From Neckera pumila (taxonomy: Eukaryota; Streptophyta; Bryopsida; Hypnales; Neckeraceae), in NCBI GenBank assembly GCA_963969595.1, contig OZ018409.1, positions 28,037,282-28,101,281 of the forward strand: 64,000 nt of DNA, written 5' to 3'. Numbering within the stretch: position 1 is the first letter of the stretch; each line of letters begins with the position of its first letter. The notes beneath the pieces are model-generated. The model made no database searches and was not told the origin of the DNA. It was given only the letters and a program-made list of their open reading frames with translations. The translations under genes were made by a program, and so were the position numbers. Below, one piece after another: positions 12,049 to 24,352 of this stretch.

Positions 12049-13104
12049 CTGCAACACAAACGTGAGTTCTCAATCGGTTCGATACATCTTACCGGCCCTA
12101 ACTTAAACCCAGACTGCTGCCACTGAACTCTGTTGCAGCTCACACCACATCTATAGTACACACTTTGAGCAGTTCTTTCTAGCTTTGCCGGGAATAAGTA
12201 CTAATCCGGAAAGACATGAATCCGTGTTCTTCTCTTGCAGGCCCAAGCTTCTTTCAAGGTTCGAAGACTTGGAATCACACAGTCATCAGCATGGAATAAC
12301 TTATATGCTGATTGCCACGGACCGCAATATATCACGAGTTCCCAATTCCCAGTTGGATAAATTCCTCAAGCGAAAATCCTAAACCCTAGTTCACGAAACG
12401 GCTCAGTTCTTCTTGCTCAGTCTGTGAAACTCCCATATCTGCTCCTAAGCCAAAAAAAACGCGATGAATTAGAGGACCTGCTACTTGAATTGCACTGCAC
12501 TAATTGCGCAGCAAGATATCATCAGTCAGCAAATAATTACTCGCGCTCCACAAGCTCCGAAGGAACAATTCAAGCGCTACTCTCCTGTAGTAAGAGCAGG
12601 AAAGGTCGATACACCGTTTCTCCAACAACAGCTAGCATCTCACCTCCGTCCTACAATTTCCATCACACTCCCACGAGCTCAAAATAGAATGGCTCCAAAC
12701 CAACTGCCAGAGCAGAGAATCAAGTCAGAATCCCACTACAAATCGATCCTGGACAAGCGGGCATTGCAGTAGTACTTCACATTCAGTCATCCTAAATTCC
12801 TAACACAACAGTACGAGAAATCTCCCTCCTTTAATTAACCCTCAATTCACCACAACAGCCATACGTGCACCCGCAACAGATTGCAGCATGCAGCACCCTT
12901 GCTCTGCAAAAGCTCGCGAGCTTGGGACAAAGGAGTCCCCAACCTCTCTCACCATGTCCATTCCTGCTCGACGGTTGCTCTGGTCTCCCTCCTTTGCGTA
13001 AATGGTACAGTCGTTCTGCTCCTCGCGAAACCCTGATACCCTTTACGCTGCTCGTCTGATCTGGGCCCCGAACATCAATTGCGCGGATATTAAACTAAGA
13101 CTCC
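12049..13104. other. Moderate-GC stretch, possible 5' region of the minus-strand locus
   Basis: Base composition is less AT-rich than the flanks, as in genic DNA. Overlapping short frames exist on both strands (for example 12485-12772 plus), none with a recognisable domain. It may hold leader exons of the OSB-like gene. Confidence 0.3.
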
Positions 13105-13244
13105 TCATAACTTTCTTTTTCTTTTAAATGGGAGACCCAGAGCATTAGAAAAAACCCACCAAATACAAAACGGCCAAGCTAAAAGGCTAGACAATGAAGA
13201 GAGAACAAGCAAAACGAACAGAAAAAAACCTTGAAAATGATTAA
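13105..13244 (-). mobile_element. LINE 3'-end fragment, first part
   Basis: A T-rich run followed by CATTAGAAAAAACCCACC, ATACAAAACGGCCAAGC and GAGAGAACAAGCAAAACG matches the 3' end of the LINE at 24353-24480 by eye. It is 5'-truncated and lies on the same strand as that LINE. Its continuation is at 13817-13950, beyond an inserted TTAA element. Confidence 0.55.
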
Positions 13245-13812
13245 CCCCTAAAGGACCAGAGGGGTGTCCAGATTTCCAAAATCGTGAAGATCTATTATAA
13301 AATGCAACTTAGAAGAATATTTCAATGATGACTCTCAAACAATAGTTGTAAATGCTATTTATAGACCACATCCATACGGTTAGATCAACCAAAATACATA
13401 CCAATATTTTTCAATAAAATTTGAAGCCAAAAATTGGAAAGTCCCTCTAAAATCAATTGTAGATTGAATATTTATGACTTTTAAAAGATTTTTTTTCCTG
13501 TAAGTGCAAAATATTGAGTTCTAATTATAGTGATTTTTGAAGATTTTTATTTGATTTTTTGATTCAAGTCATTTTTGAAGGGTCATTTTTTGAACTGAAA
13601 AAGTTACTTTTTGAGGCTAGACCTCCCGATACCTTTTGAATTATAGAATACTTGCAAAGCAAAATCTTCATAATCTGAACCGTACAAATGTTAAAGAACT
13701 AATATAAGAATCTTCAAACAAAATTGACGGATGAAAAAATGCATTTCGATGAGTTTAGGACGTGTTTCCATTCATTGATTGTTCAAAATTTGCACTCATG
13801 GTCCTTTTGGGG
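13245..13812 (+). mobile_element. TTAA-flanked TIR element, 568 bp (copy B)
   Basis: TTAA 13241-13244, then CCCCTAAAGGACCAGA; at the far end TGGTCCTTTTGGGG, then TTAA 13813-13816. It shares the terminal motif of copies A, D, G and H, but I could not align the interior with confidence. It interrupts a LINE 3' fragment, so it inserted later than that fragment. Confidence 0.75.
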
Positions 13813-13816
13813 TTAA

Positions 13817-13950
13817 GCAAAAGACAAGGAAGGGGACCCTCCTTGTTCCAACTAGTCTGGTTGCCAACACGAGTGGCAAGAACAAGAGACTGCACCCAAA
13901 CCAAGTCAAACTTGAGTCAAATGGAATCCGATTGGAGCAGTTGAAGTTTA
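13817..13950 (-). mobile_element. LINE 3'-end fragment, continuation
   Basis: The segment beginning AAAAGACAAGGAAGGGGACC resembles the LINE block AGAGACAAGGGGGAGGACCC at 24506-24525, in the position expected after 13105-13244. The match fades before 13950. Confidence 0.45.
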
Positions 13951-13954
13951 GCAG

Positions 13955-14287
13955 TACTATGAGCTTTATTCCTCATAACTTTCATCTCATTTGTTGAAAT
14001 GGAATGATTCAGAGCTTTCCACGTATATAAAGCCAATTTCAAATTTTTGTTTCTTAAGAAAATAATTTTTTTTAGCTGCCCAAACTGCTCCAACTCCAAA
14101 AGAAACTACATATCATACAAAACTTTTTAACCATGTAATAAAAAGTTATGAAAATTGTTGCGCTTTAAAGCTACACCTTGCCCACATATTTTATGAAAAT
14201 TTTAAAGAAAATTAATGAAAATTTTGTGCTTAGTGAACTATCCAAAATTTATACTTTGCCAATAAATGTTGTTTGGTCCTTTAGGGA
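13955..14287 (+). mobile_element. Truncated TTAA-type element, right half (copy C)
   Basis: It ends TTTGGTCCTTTAGGGA before TTAA (14288-14291). It contains GGAATGATTCAGAGCTTTCC and ACTTTTTAACCATGTAAT, both shared with the right halves of copies A or D. No left terminus is present. Confidence 0.65.
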
Positions 14288-14291
14288 TTAA

Positions 14292-15399
14292 TTTTAGTAG
14301 ATTGTATAGATTTATACATACTCAAGAACATTTGAATCATTCAATTGTGAATAATGAATGGAAAAATGTAAAGAATCAGTGGTTATTTTGTTGCCAATGA
14401 AGGTAAGAAAAACATATAAAGTCATTTTTTTAACTCAATTTTGAAATTTTCAAAACAAAACCAAAATATAGAATATCAAATTACCAATTGTTTAATAGAA
14501 CATTCTCACCTACAGGATTTAGTTTCTTGTCAAAATTATTAGCAGTTTACTTTTTCTTTTATTCAAAACCACCTTATACTTCCTAACTTTTTTAAGTTGA
14601 ACATGAAAGTTTTTTTGGCTAGAATTTCTTACAAACAAATGTTTTCAATCTACTTTCTAACGTATAAACTAAAGCGCACAGATTATGGGACATATAGTGG
14701 CTCTCAAAATGCTTTGTACACTTATAAAAATTGTCATAGCTAATTGAAGAATTAGAGATCTTTAAACAAAATTTGTGCATATTGTGGTATGAATAACACA
14801 CTTCTATAATATTAATTTTTTAAATTTTTTTAATAATTTAATAAAATTTATAAGTGAAAGAAACTTTTAATACAAACAATTTGTTTTCAAGATTCTTTAT
14901 TAAGTGGAATGAGAATTCTTTTTAGAAATTATCATTAAGAATTTCACAAATTGTAAAATTTTATTAAATGAAAAATTACTAACTAAAATATATCTCCAAA
15001 TATTCTTGTTTTATATAATTTGCTCCAAAAAGCTCCAAAAATTATAGAAAGGTTATAGAATGTTTATATATGATTTTTGTTAATGATTTTTAGAAGATTT
15101 TTAGAGTGAAGTGTAAGAAACCTAACTATTCGGAGTTATATTTTATTCAATAATAGTTTATTCCGTAAAAGTTTATAATTCATGAAATTCTTACCAAAAT
15201 TTAAAAAAAACTCTCATTTCAAATACTAAATAATCTTGAAAAAAATTTACTTATGTCAAAAGCTTTTTTCACCAATAAATTTGATTAAGTTATTTAAAAA
15301 AATTTAATTATTTCAGGAAAGTGTGTTATTTGTACTTCAACATGTCCAAAATTTATTAGAAATAACTAATTTCTCAATTAGTTATGGCAATTTTTGTGT
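14292..15399. other. Very AT-rich, no gene recognised
   Basis: Low-complexity AT-rich DNA. The frame at 14619-14801 has no domain or splice context. Confidence 0.55.
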
Positions 15400-15800
15400 A
15401 TTAATACTTATGAGAGTCTTTGTCTATGTTTTTTTCCAAAATCAATACCTTAAATCAGGCTGTTTGTTTTGTTTTGTTTTGTTTTGTTTGTAGCGTGGAC
15501 AACTTCTTGACCGTGCGTCCCCCGGCCGCGTGCTTGGTACCGTCGGAAAGCTCTCGCCGAGGAGGGGTGCACCGGCTTGGTTTCGTGGCGTTTGGAGCGG
15601 TGGTGCAAAAGTTATTGAATTTCAAAGTATTTATTGATTAAAAAATTAAAAAATTACTTTTACTTTGATTTTGGTGGCGTTCTTGGTATTGGGAGTGGAA
15701 TCGGGAGTAGAACTGGGAGTAGAATCGGAAATAGAACCAGGAGTGGAACCGGGAGTAGATGAAAATTGGGCCAACGGCACAGGGTCACACTAGTAATATT
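15400..15800 (+). repeat. Dispersed repeat unit, related to 32.8-34.0 kb
   Basis: The order is a TTTTG-repeat tract (about 15456-15490), GTGCTTGGTACCGTCGGAAA, GTGCAAAAGTTATTGAATTT, and an end CCAACGGCACAGGGTCACAC. The same order occurs near 32880-33155 and 33180-33360. It is not coding; the 73-codon frame at 15420 is not shared. Confidence 0.6.
15691..15762 (+). repeat. 12-bp minisatellite, six units
   Basis: Six imperfect tandem units of the GGGAGTAGAACC type lie inside the repeat unit above. The related units at 33 kb lack this expansion. Confidence 0.8.
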
Positions 15801-16280
15801 GAAAGACAAACTTCACCTTTAGAAAGGGCTACAAAAGTCTACATTTTGAACTTGCAATTGGTAAGGGCATTCACTTAAAATTTTGGGAGGATATACTTGA
15901 ATAAATTAGCTAAAGGATCTTGCAATTAGATTTGTGATTAAATAAATGTAGATGAAGACTTAGCCTTGCTGTAGGGATAAATATTTTGAAACAGTTTTCG
16001 GCCTCTAAATATGTGGAAGAACTTTTAGGGTTAATCATGACGATGGCCAAAATATTATCATTAGAGGGGATTCGGGGGTCTTGGAGGGCTATGAAATCCT
16101 TTGTGTTCCCAGACTGCAAAACGTAGCTGCAACATGTGGCATAGCGTCTGCCACATCATTTTTGAAAAAAATTTGCTTAAAATGATATTTGAAAAAATAA
16201 AAAATAAAAAATATTGTGACAATCCGTACCGCTTTTCACATAATTGGGCCAAATTTGAAAAAAGGTTTGAAACAGCCCTC

Positions 16281-18315
16281 TCATTAGAAAAAAATTGAAC
16301 CCTTTGGAGGGCTGCTAGAATGTGACAAACCAAGCTATAAAAGCTTGGTTTGTCACACTAGCTGACTACTCCTCGTAGCAATTAGCTTTCACGATTTTTT
16401 TTCTTTTTTCTTTTTTCTTTTTTTTTTTCTAGATTTCATTTCCAAGTATATGCTACAAGACTTACGCTTGGAAAAAATACTAGAATACATCAACCTAATT
16501 AGCAGAGAAGGAACTAATAGTTTTCTATGTTGTTGTGAACATAGGATTCTAACATCCTATAAATATGATAATTCAAACATGCATAGGATTAGTAGTAGTA
16601 GTAGTACTATGACCATGATTATGGATTTTTTTCTGCATAACATAAGCAAAAGAAAAAATTCCCACCCTCCCACCCTTATTGGAAATAAAATACACGGGGA
16701 GTACAATTTTACTACTATGTATTTCTTTTGTTCACTGATTCAGGGCTACAGGGCTACAGCTCTAAATCAACAAGAGGCTGAAATTGTTGGCTTATCTTTA
16801 AAGGTCAGGCTTATCCTGATCAAATACGGTATCAGATTTTTTCAAGAGACCCAGATGAGATACCAAGTTAACTCGGCTATGACACAATCAACATGCAGTT
16901 GGTCTAGAGTTGAACTTAACAGCCAAAAGGAAAAAAACGGACGAATGGATACGGAACGATCATTTTCCTTAAAAATGACGCTCCTGTGAATGGGTCACTG
17001 TGAATAGGACCCAGTGTTACCAAAATTACTGGTTGATGACCTGGTACTGACAGCTTTGATGATAAGGTCTGCTTGTAAAAAGAGGTCCATGTAAACTGGT
17101 TTTATCACAAAGCTTGTTTCTTTACAGTTGTATAAACTTGCAGCTGTCGCACACTTGAAGGGCTGGTTACGTATTAGATAACCGACGAGCCGCGGTAGCG
17201 GCGAGTAGGTTATCGGACATAACCGGTTGTTCACTTTTCAATCACAACCTTTGATCTCCGTGATCCAAGGGTGGAGGAAGCAAGTTGAGAGGAGAGAAGG
17301 TTATGAGTTGCAACTTGTAATGGCAATGGTGATGGGTTGCCAATGGGACAGTGCCACGTGAGTGTTGAAAACTCAACAACCAGTTATGAGCTATGAGTTA
17401 GCTGTACTGTGTTTTGCAAAAACTGACCTGTGAATAGCAAAACGGCTCTAAAGTATCCTCACTGTGTTGTTTCCAGCAAGCTGCTACGGGAGAATCATGG
17501 CGGCTACAGAATCTAATACCGCCCCTTCTTAGGATTTTTTGATGTTCATGAGGATTTTGTGCATGTATAGGTGCATCTAGAATTTTTCCGTGTGAAAGCA
17601 ATAACATGCGTCTGTGGGCTGAAGACACCTGGTGTAGCCTCACTAACATTGCAATTTGTTGTCTTGTTGTTGGGATGGGCACAGGTGAGGCCCACGACCT
17701 CGCGGAGTATTTTGGACTCTTTACAAATACTCTATTCCTCTATTTGATTATCTCAATGACAATATGGTTGAAGGTTACAACATGAGTATAGTGTTGATGT
17801 ATTGGTGGTTTTTGTTGCATACTTGTAAAGAGTGGATGTTTGCACTCATACACAATTAGTGGATGCGGAAAAAAATTCTTATGAGCATCTGTGAGTTCAA
17901 GATGCAAGTATAAGTTTACCTGTAAGAACTTTGTGTGGTTAATTCAAGGGTATGCTTTGACAAAGTATGTTGAGCTTACCAGTAGGCTTGGAAGTTATTA
18001 GCTTTGCAAGTGATAATGATATAATACCAAATCTGATCAGAACTGTAGTGAGAGAGAAATAAGCCCCTGGCAAGTAGCTTTGTTGAAGGAGATGGAAATC
18101 TGATAAATGCCCAGACTTTGGGATGTTCCAGAAAAAGTTTTGTTTTTTTTAATAATTTTTTATTCGAAAATTTTGGTTCCTGCGCCACTGCTACTGTAGT
18201 TTCAGCAGGGCGGAAATAGGGGGAAAATGAGTTTTTCAGCAAAAAAAAAAGCAAATTTCAGGGTACCTCGGAGGGCCATGGAGCAGCCCTCCGGAGGCCT
18301 GAAATTTCCTCTAAT
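16281..18315 (+). mobile_element. ATTA-family TIR element carrying ~1.7 kb of extra sequence
   Basis: The left end has CATTAGAAAAAAATTGAACC and GGAGGGCTG. The right end has GCCCTCCGGAGGCCTGAAAT and CCTCTAATG. Both end regions correspond to the compact 373-bp element at 54068-54440: the hairpin next to the left end, and the TTTGGTTCCTGCRCCA and CTGTAGTTTC-like blocks next to the right end. Between about 16440 and 18130 lies sequence absent from the compact copy. It includes a 179-codon frame (16450-16989) of unknown content and an imperfect hairpin at 17177-17214. Whether this is captured host DNA or a separate insertion is unclear, and no target duplication is evident. Confidence 0.45.
16321..16357. 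repeat. Perfect 16-bp hairpin
   Basis: TGTGACAAACCAAGCT, a five-base loop ATAAA, then the exact reverse complement. A shorter equivalent (GGCCAAGCT/AGCTTGGCC) sits at the same place in the element at 54068, so it is part of the transposon. Confidence 0.85.
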
Positions 18316-20025
18316 GAAGGCCCCCAAATCCCTTTGATGAAAAATTTGAAGTCTATCAATTCTTTTTTTACATGTTTGATCTATAATGATGGTCACAAAA
18401 TAGTATGAGATTGAAGGACAAAAAATGAACGCCAAAATCAATCCTAAGATCAATTTATATTGTCTCAGCATCTATTGTATAATTTTTTTTAATGAATTTG
18501 CAATGTGATTTTTTCCCCAAGAACTAGTGTATTTGAGGCACTTCTCTAAGTGCTCTAAACACTACAAAATCAAAGATGTGCAACTTGCAATGGATACTCT
18601 TGCGCAAAATTTTGAACAAAAAAACGTGCAAAAAAATCAGATTCTTTCAAATTGAATTTATTTGTTGATTTTGAAAATAGTCTCAATAGAGTATTGACTA
18701 CAAATCATTTTATTTTAACTTTAAAGTTTGAATACTTTGAATCTACTGCCTTGAGTACATAGGGATTAATATTCAAAAAATGTCTAGAAGATAATTGGAG
18801 CTAAAATATGTTTCGATATGTTATCACTTATCACTTATATAATTATTAACAAAAGTTAAGATTATTTTTGAAACTAGAAATAATACAAGGGACTTATTTT
18901 TTCCAGAAATATTCCAAAGAAGATATATGGCCAAAGCACCTCTTCAAAAGATAAGTATAACAAGTGGTAAATTTTGAGGTCTACAAGCAATAGTTTTTTT
19001 TGTATTAAAGCATGTATAGAAAGGAGGGGTTGGTATACCATCGTATACTAATTATTTGGCAATATACAAACCTTTCATTGATTTATAAATTTAAAATTCA
19101 ACTTTATGTGTTTGTCATTCAAATTCGATGAGCAAAATTTTCCTAGATTGTTTGTCATTATCTTTTCAATATTCTTTTACATATATGATAAGGTAGTTAA
19201 GATACCATACTATAGTGAAGGCAAGCTCAATGTCTTTTGAAACTGAAATGATCAAATATTATGCATTGGAATTGTATCAAGGTCCATTGCAATATATGGG
19301 CAACAACCCCTTTGAACAATATTAAATTCCATTAGAATTTGTTCTTCATACAGCAATTCAATTATTTAATTCTGAATTTTTAAATATATTTATTCTAATT
19401 TTTATTTTTCAGTTCAATTTTAATATTAGTTTTCAATTTCTAAAATGGATAATAACTAAACTTCGTTTGCCTCATTTCATTAGAAGATGGGCAAAAACAA
19501 AAAAATCATTTTCAACCCTAAAATCAGGTTTGAAGTCAAAGGGAGAAGCAATCTAGGCCAAATGAAAAAATCAAAAGGTACTAGTAAAATGGGATGGAAG
19601 GAGTAGTATTCATTCTACACCAAACTCCCTCCTGGCCAACTCTTTTTTTTACTTTCTGAGAGTGTGCTAGGATGGGATCACTTAAAATTTGGTGAAGCAT
19701 TGTATTTCTACATTCATCCATCTTTTGGACCAAAAAACACTTTTCAAACATATTCATACACTTTTTCATCCAAATTTGGAGACTTCATTCACATTTTTAA
19801 CAAAGATGAAAAAGTTCTAGCAAAAAAAATTACTTTTATCTAGCAAAAAGTAGACATTTATTTTGAAATGACGGGTGCAATCTCGACCCATAGTGCCAAA
19901 AAGAAAAGGGTTGCTCCTGGCCCCATCCCGGTCCTTCCTGTGTAACCCGGCCCACCCGGCCCGCCATTCCAAGAAAAAACCCCGATATTCACTGCTGGAT
20001 CCTCCTGAAGCTCCTCCTGGAGCGA
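18316..20025. other. AT-rich to ~19.85 kb, then promoter-like GC rise
   Basis: No exon is recognised. GC content rises after about 19,870, leading into the 5' region of the gene at 20.2-23.0 kb. Confidence 0.5.
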
Positions 20026-20031
20026 CACGTG
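20026..20031 (+). promoter_or_regulatory. G-box core CACGTG
   Basis: ACACGTGCC lies about 215 bp upstream of the inferred leader of the downstream gene. G-boxes bind bHLH and bZIP factors in plants; use here is inferred from position only. Confidence 0.35.
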
Positions 20032-20239
20032 CCAACATCTGGGCCTCCTCTCCAACTGCTGGGAAGCCTTGGTCCCCACTGGGAAGCTTTCGGTTGGATC
20101 CCGGGATCCATGTTTCGCAAACTCCCCGCAACAGACTGGCCATTGTTAGTTTCCACTTCATTTGGGGAGCAGCTAAGTTAGCTACTGTAGGTAATCTCCG
20201 GTTTGGTGTGGATCCATAATCTGAATGCACAGGGTTCTC

Positions 20240-20480
20240 CCTCTTCGTCTTCGTTCGTTTTCTGGTGAAACTCGGCCGAATTAAGCAGAAGAGGCTCAGG
20301 ACGTCTCTGGAATTAAGTAGTTTCCGGAGTTTCGTTTCCTTCGATCCGCCCGTGACTAGGGCAGCACCAAATGAATCGGGACAGTGTTGTGTGTCTTCAT
20401 TTGCAAGGGGGCTGTTTAGAACGCTGATACCAGTTGCTTGCGGGTTCAGGGAAACCAACCATTTTGTGTCTCGAATTGGG
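20240..20480 (+). other. 5'UTR exon(s) of the 175-residue gene, with an upstream ORF
   Basis: A TC-rich leader (TTCGTCTTCG) runs to a consensus donor GAATTGGG|GTGAGT at 20480/20481. A second small non-coding exon is likely at 21083-21137 (GGATTTCAG| and |GTGAGTTG). The coding exon opens after CCGATTTTCAG at 21500. The first leader exon contains an ATG (20371) opening an 18-codon frame that stops at 20427, which could restrain translation. The transcription start is not determined. Confidence 0.5.
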
Positions 20481-21522
20481 GTGAGTTCCTTAGGTTTGAT
20501 CCCCAAGTGCTAAAATGTTAAAAACTGGTGGGCGGATTTTGAGCTCCTCGACCTATTTACTTCTTTCGGGTTTGCTCTACTCGGTTGTTTTCTCTCTTGC
20601 GTTGCATATCTAGTTCAGAGGCTGCCGGGAATATATAGAGAAACGGATTTACCAGTTTGACTCTGTTTCTTGTATTGAATGCGGTGTGGTTCACGACAGG
20701 CGTTGGTTGAATTGCTGTATTTGATCGTGTTTGTTTGGCGCCGATGAAAGAGAGATTTCATTGCATAGTCTAAGAGCGTGTTTGCTTCGTTTAGAATTAA
20801 GAAATGGGGCGGTGTTGTGAGTTTCTGGCTAAATTAATTGTTGGCAACACGTTGTAAAATGTAAAATGTACTATGAAAGCTCTATTCAAGTTTTATTATT
20901 AGAATCGTGCTAGAATTGTGACACGTTTTTACCAGTGTATGATAATTCTGTACGAGGTGTGATTTTTTGCTAGGTTTCAGATCGATTTGTTGACCACTGT
21001 CGCCGTCTGTATTTCTCACTTCCTATGACAAGTAACCAATTCTTATGGGTTGAAGTATGGGTTGTCATTTGTTGGATTTCAGAAACAGTCTCTAAGGGTC
21101 GTGTCACAGATACCTGACAGTGAGGACATCGGAGGCGGTGAGTTGACTTCGACTCAAAGTTATTGTCGAGTGGTTTGCTAATTCTGCGGCATCATTTTAT
21201 TGCTGTGTAGCAAGAAGTTCTCGGATCTGATGTTTTACATCTCGGCCATCAAGAGGTTTGATTGTTGTCAGTCTTATGATGTCTGCACCCGTGCTAGAAG
21301 TACTTTGAGGAAATCATCATCTTAGAGAATGTGGGGCTTTGTAATGTGTATATCAATGAATTAGTGCAAACTCTGATGCTTTCTCGTGGTAATGGACACC
21401 GCGGGAGCCAGCCATGCTAAGTAGCTGAAGACCAGATTGCTCGGTGATCTTGTTTTTCGGGTATCCTCTTGTGCTTATCTCTGTTTTTCCGATTTTCAGA
21501 GGGCGCAGCACCACAGACCGTC

Positions 21523-23024
21523 ATGGAAGCAGCGCTAACATCAGGGCCTCCTCCGAAGAAAAATGTACCGCCGACGATACTGCCTTTTGTCAGCGAACTT
21601 CAACAGGATGATGTACTGGCAAAGGGAAAGGTATGGAACAGCAATTCTTCCATCACTTTGTCCGTATTTTCGTTTTCTTAGTTGAAAGGCTAATATTATG
21701 GATTGTGATCCGTCTCTCGGAGTCATTGAGGATACATCAGTTTCAAAATCCTGGATTGGCATCATGGCAGATTACCGAATAAGCTCCGAGTTGGGTAGGT
21801 ATTTGTTTATGCGTTGGATACCATAGATCGATCAACTTGTAGTTCTAGATTAGAAGTGTACTTGCCATCGTTTTCTAAAAGAGTCTTCGTGTCATCATCG
21901 TTCCAGCAGGGAGTGGAAGGCGACGTATTTTCGCCCTCGAAACTGGAGGAGTTAGTTTCTCGTGTTGCAGTATTGAATCGGCATACTGTGGATCTGATGT
22001 ACCGTCGTGTGGCTTATCTTGAGTCTCAAGACGGAAGCTGCCGAGGATTGCAACACCAACCCAAGGATATTGAATACGCTCAAAAGATTAAGAAATTTAT
22101 CAAGAAGCACGAGGAGTCCAGCTTGGATGAAGTCCTCTCCAAGGAAATGAATCTTGTGTTTCTTCGGCAACTTTTGGAGGACATATTGGACAGTCAACAG
22201 TCAAACCTGGGTAATTGTCATATCACCTCAGTCTTGTAGTCTTCTTTGCAATGGTCGATTACTCTTTCCTGTTTCAAGTCTAGAGCGACAGTGGCCACCA
22301 TTTTGAAAATGGCATCCTCATAGCGCCAAATATTTTTGTCGTTCAAGTGCACATCAATTGCTGTAAGAGCTAGAACTGGCACGCATCTGGAATTTCTTGG
22401 AATGCATTTTCACCATTTAACAAATATGGTAATCTAGATGATTTTCTTTACATTGAATTAATAGGAAATGGCATCTAAGGCAGTCGCCGAAAGTAAAAAT
22501 TTGCTTAAAAATGACAATGTTACGAAACCTAAGTGCCAGGAAGATTACAGGTCGACCAGGTCAGTTTTCCAAGTACTAAGAAACCTAAGTGCCAGTAAAA
22601 TGACCAGGTCGTTTTCCAAGTACTTAGAAAAGGAATGAGATAGGCAGCATAGCATTCTCACATTTCAGTCTATATATACCAGATCTATTCAGTTAATTCC
22701 TGGAGCTCTGTGTGGTAGAATGTCTCAAATCTGGCACTCTGAAACACGCTATTCCAGCAAATATGTTCATCTAGATTTGTAAAGCTTGTGGGAATAGTTT
22801 CATGCATCTTATCTTTAATTTTTTGCAAATTTTGAGTTTTGATTTGTGTCAATCGCGAGAAATTCAAGAAGTTGATTAACGCAACAGGTCTTTGTTCGAT
22901 TGCAGATGCAGAGGAAGGTGTTTTTTCTCCTGATCCCGCACTTGCTGCCTTGGCTGCAGCATCACAGTGTCATTGTCGTGGAAATGCTGATGAACTGTTT
23001 GCACCAATTCCATATCAGTGGTAG
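21523..23024 (+). CDS. Unrecognised 175-residue plant protein, three coding exons
   Basis: Coding exons are 21523-21630, 21910-22210 and 22906-23024, joined in phases 0 and 1 with consensus sites (GGAAAG|GTATGG, TTCCAGCAG|GG, CCTGG|GTAATT, GATTGCAG|AT). The start ATG follows an untranslated lead from the acceptor at 21499. The product begins MEAALTSGPPPKKN, has PTILPFVSELQQDDVLAKGK near residues 18-36, and a charged helical middle (EELVSRVAVLNRHTVDLMYR, about 48-67). It ends with an alanine-rich DPALAALAAASQCHC and APIPYQW before TAG. No signal peptide, membrane segment or known domain is apparent, and I do not recognise the family. The acceptor of exon 2 is a CAGCAG tandem, so a form with one extra glutamine is possible. 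The long spliced leader and intact frame argue that the gene is functional. Confidence 0.7.
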
Positions 23025-24194
23025 GAAGAATATATCTGAGCTCATAAGAAGTGTTGATTATATCTGAGCTCATAAGAAGTATTCAGTCTCTCTGTGACTT
23101 CTGTTAGGAGCATGTTTTTTGGTGATGAAGCCTGGTCTGAAACTGGTGAAAACTGTAGGTCTATGTAATTCTAGGAATATTTGTGGAATGAATGTTTTTG
23201 TTAGTGTGGGTGTGGTACTAGAAAAGAAGGTTTAAATTAAGGAGGGAAGGTAGTATGGGTCACACAGCTTTGAAGCTCAGGGTTGCACAGAGATAGAGTA
23301 GGGAACCCTGAGATGATCTACCTTATGAACAAGCAGGTTGGCATTATCATTGGGCTTGATATTATGAAGTACTGTTCGATTTGTTGTGCACTGTACATAG
23401 CAGATTGGTGTATTCCCATGATGTCAACTTTAAAGGTCTGGGAAGCCCAATTCCGGATGCAACTTGGTGTTTTTAGTGCATTTGAAACAAAAAAATTCTT
23501 TAGTTTGGGTAATGTGTTTTATTTCCAGTTGTGCACAGCAAATACTATGGCTGGGAAGAGCAGTGAGAGTCACATCGTCTGCCATATGACTGTAGAATAA
23601 GTGCTGAATGTTGTCCACATAGAGATTTGCAAGAGTTGTATGTTTAGTTCAGCTATTTTTCAGAATGCCATTATGGAGATAGCATATGCACATCCATGTC
23701 AATGTCATGTCAGTATCTGAATTCTGGTATCCAAGTCTGAATATTGCATATTGCAGGTGCTCAAGTGAAGGTATGTGATAGTGACACAGTTTGTATTCAG
23801 GCTGAGTTGGAATCACTGAGCTGGAATTAATGACAAATGGCACTCCCAATTTGGATCATTATTGCACCTCTTGCATGTCTCAAAAGCTCCAAAATGGTCA
23901 CAAATCTTACTTGTATGGTTCATGGTATGTGAGCATGATATGATTTAGATGTTAGAATGACATCCAAATGATAAATGTTAATTGTTGAATATATGTCAAT
24001 CCAATGGTGTATGTCTTACATATTTTTGTGCATAATTCATATTCTAGGAGTCAAATATGGAACTATATGTACTGTTTCCACAGACCACTAAGGATTAAGT
24101 TGACACTAGCTGGGTTTATATATCTTCTCACCTCCCAATTAGCACAGGGGAAGTTGATATGAAAGCTTAATTAGAATGTATTTTATTCTTCATG
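23025..24194. other. Likely 3'UTR and intergenic sequence
   Basis: No further exon is seen. A perfect 22-bp direct repeat lies at 23031-23052 and 23059-23080, right after the stop codon. The 3' end of the transcript cannot be placed. Confidence 0.45.
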
Positions 24195-24196
24195 TA

Positions 24197-24352
24197 CAAT
24201 AGAACCTCCCTAAGTTGATTCTCCATAAGCAATTAAACCTCTGTAAGGTAATTTTGTCACACTGGTCCCGGACTTGTCCCCATAACAAAGGTTATGACTA
24301 AAAATGACCCTCCCTAAGCACATAAACTTCCCTAATGTAATCATGTCAGACT
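24197..24352 (+). mobile_element. pogo-like MITE, left portion
   Basis: TA (24195-24196) is followed by CAATAGAACCTCCCTAAG. The partner end at 31374-31418 reads TTTAGAGAGGTTCTACTG then TA. A CAGTAGAACCTCTATAA-like TIR with a TA target is typical of pogo/Tc1-mariner MITEs in plants. Removing the LINE leaves an element of about 201 bp. Inner GGTCCCGGACT and AGTCCGGGAC blocks are also inverted. Confidence 0.75.

Noticed and set aside
17177..17214. Imperfect 17-bp hairpin as an RNA gene or terminator
   Set aside because: It has mismatches in the stem, no associated gene and no promoter signal.
19817..20506. 229-codon minus-strand frame
   Set aside because: It overlaps the promoter and leader of the plus-strand three-exon gene, with low-complexity content and no domain.
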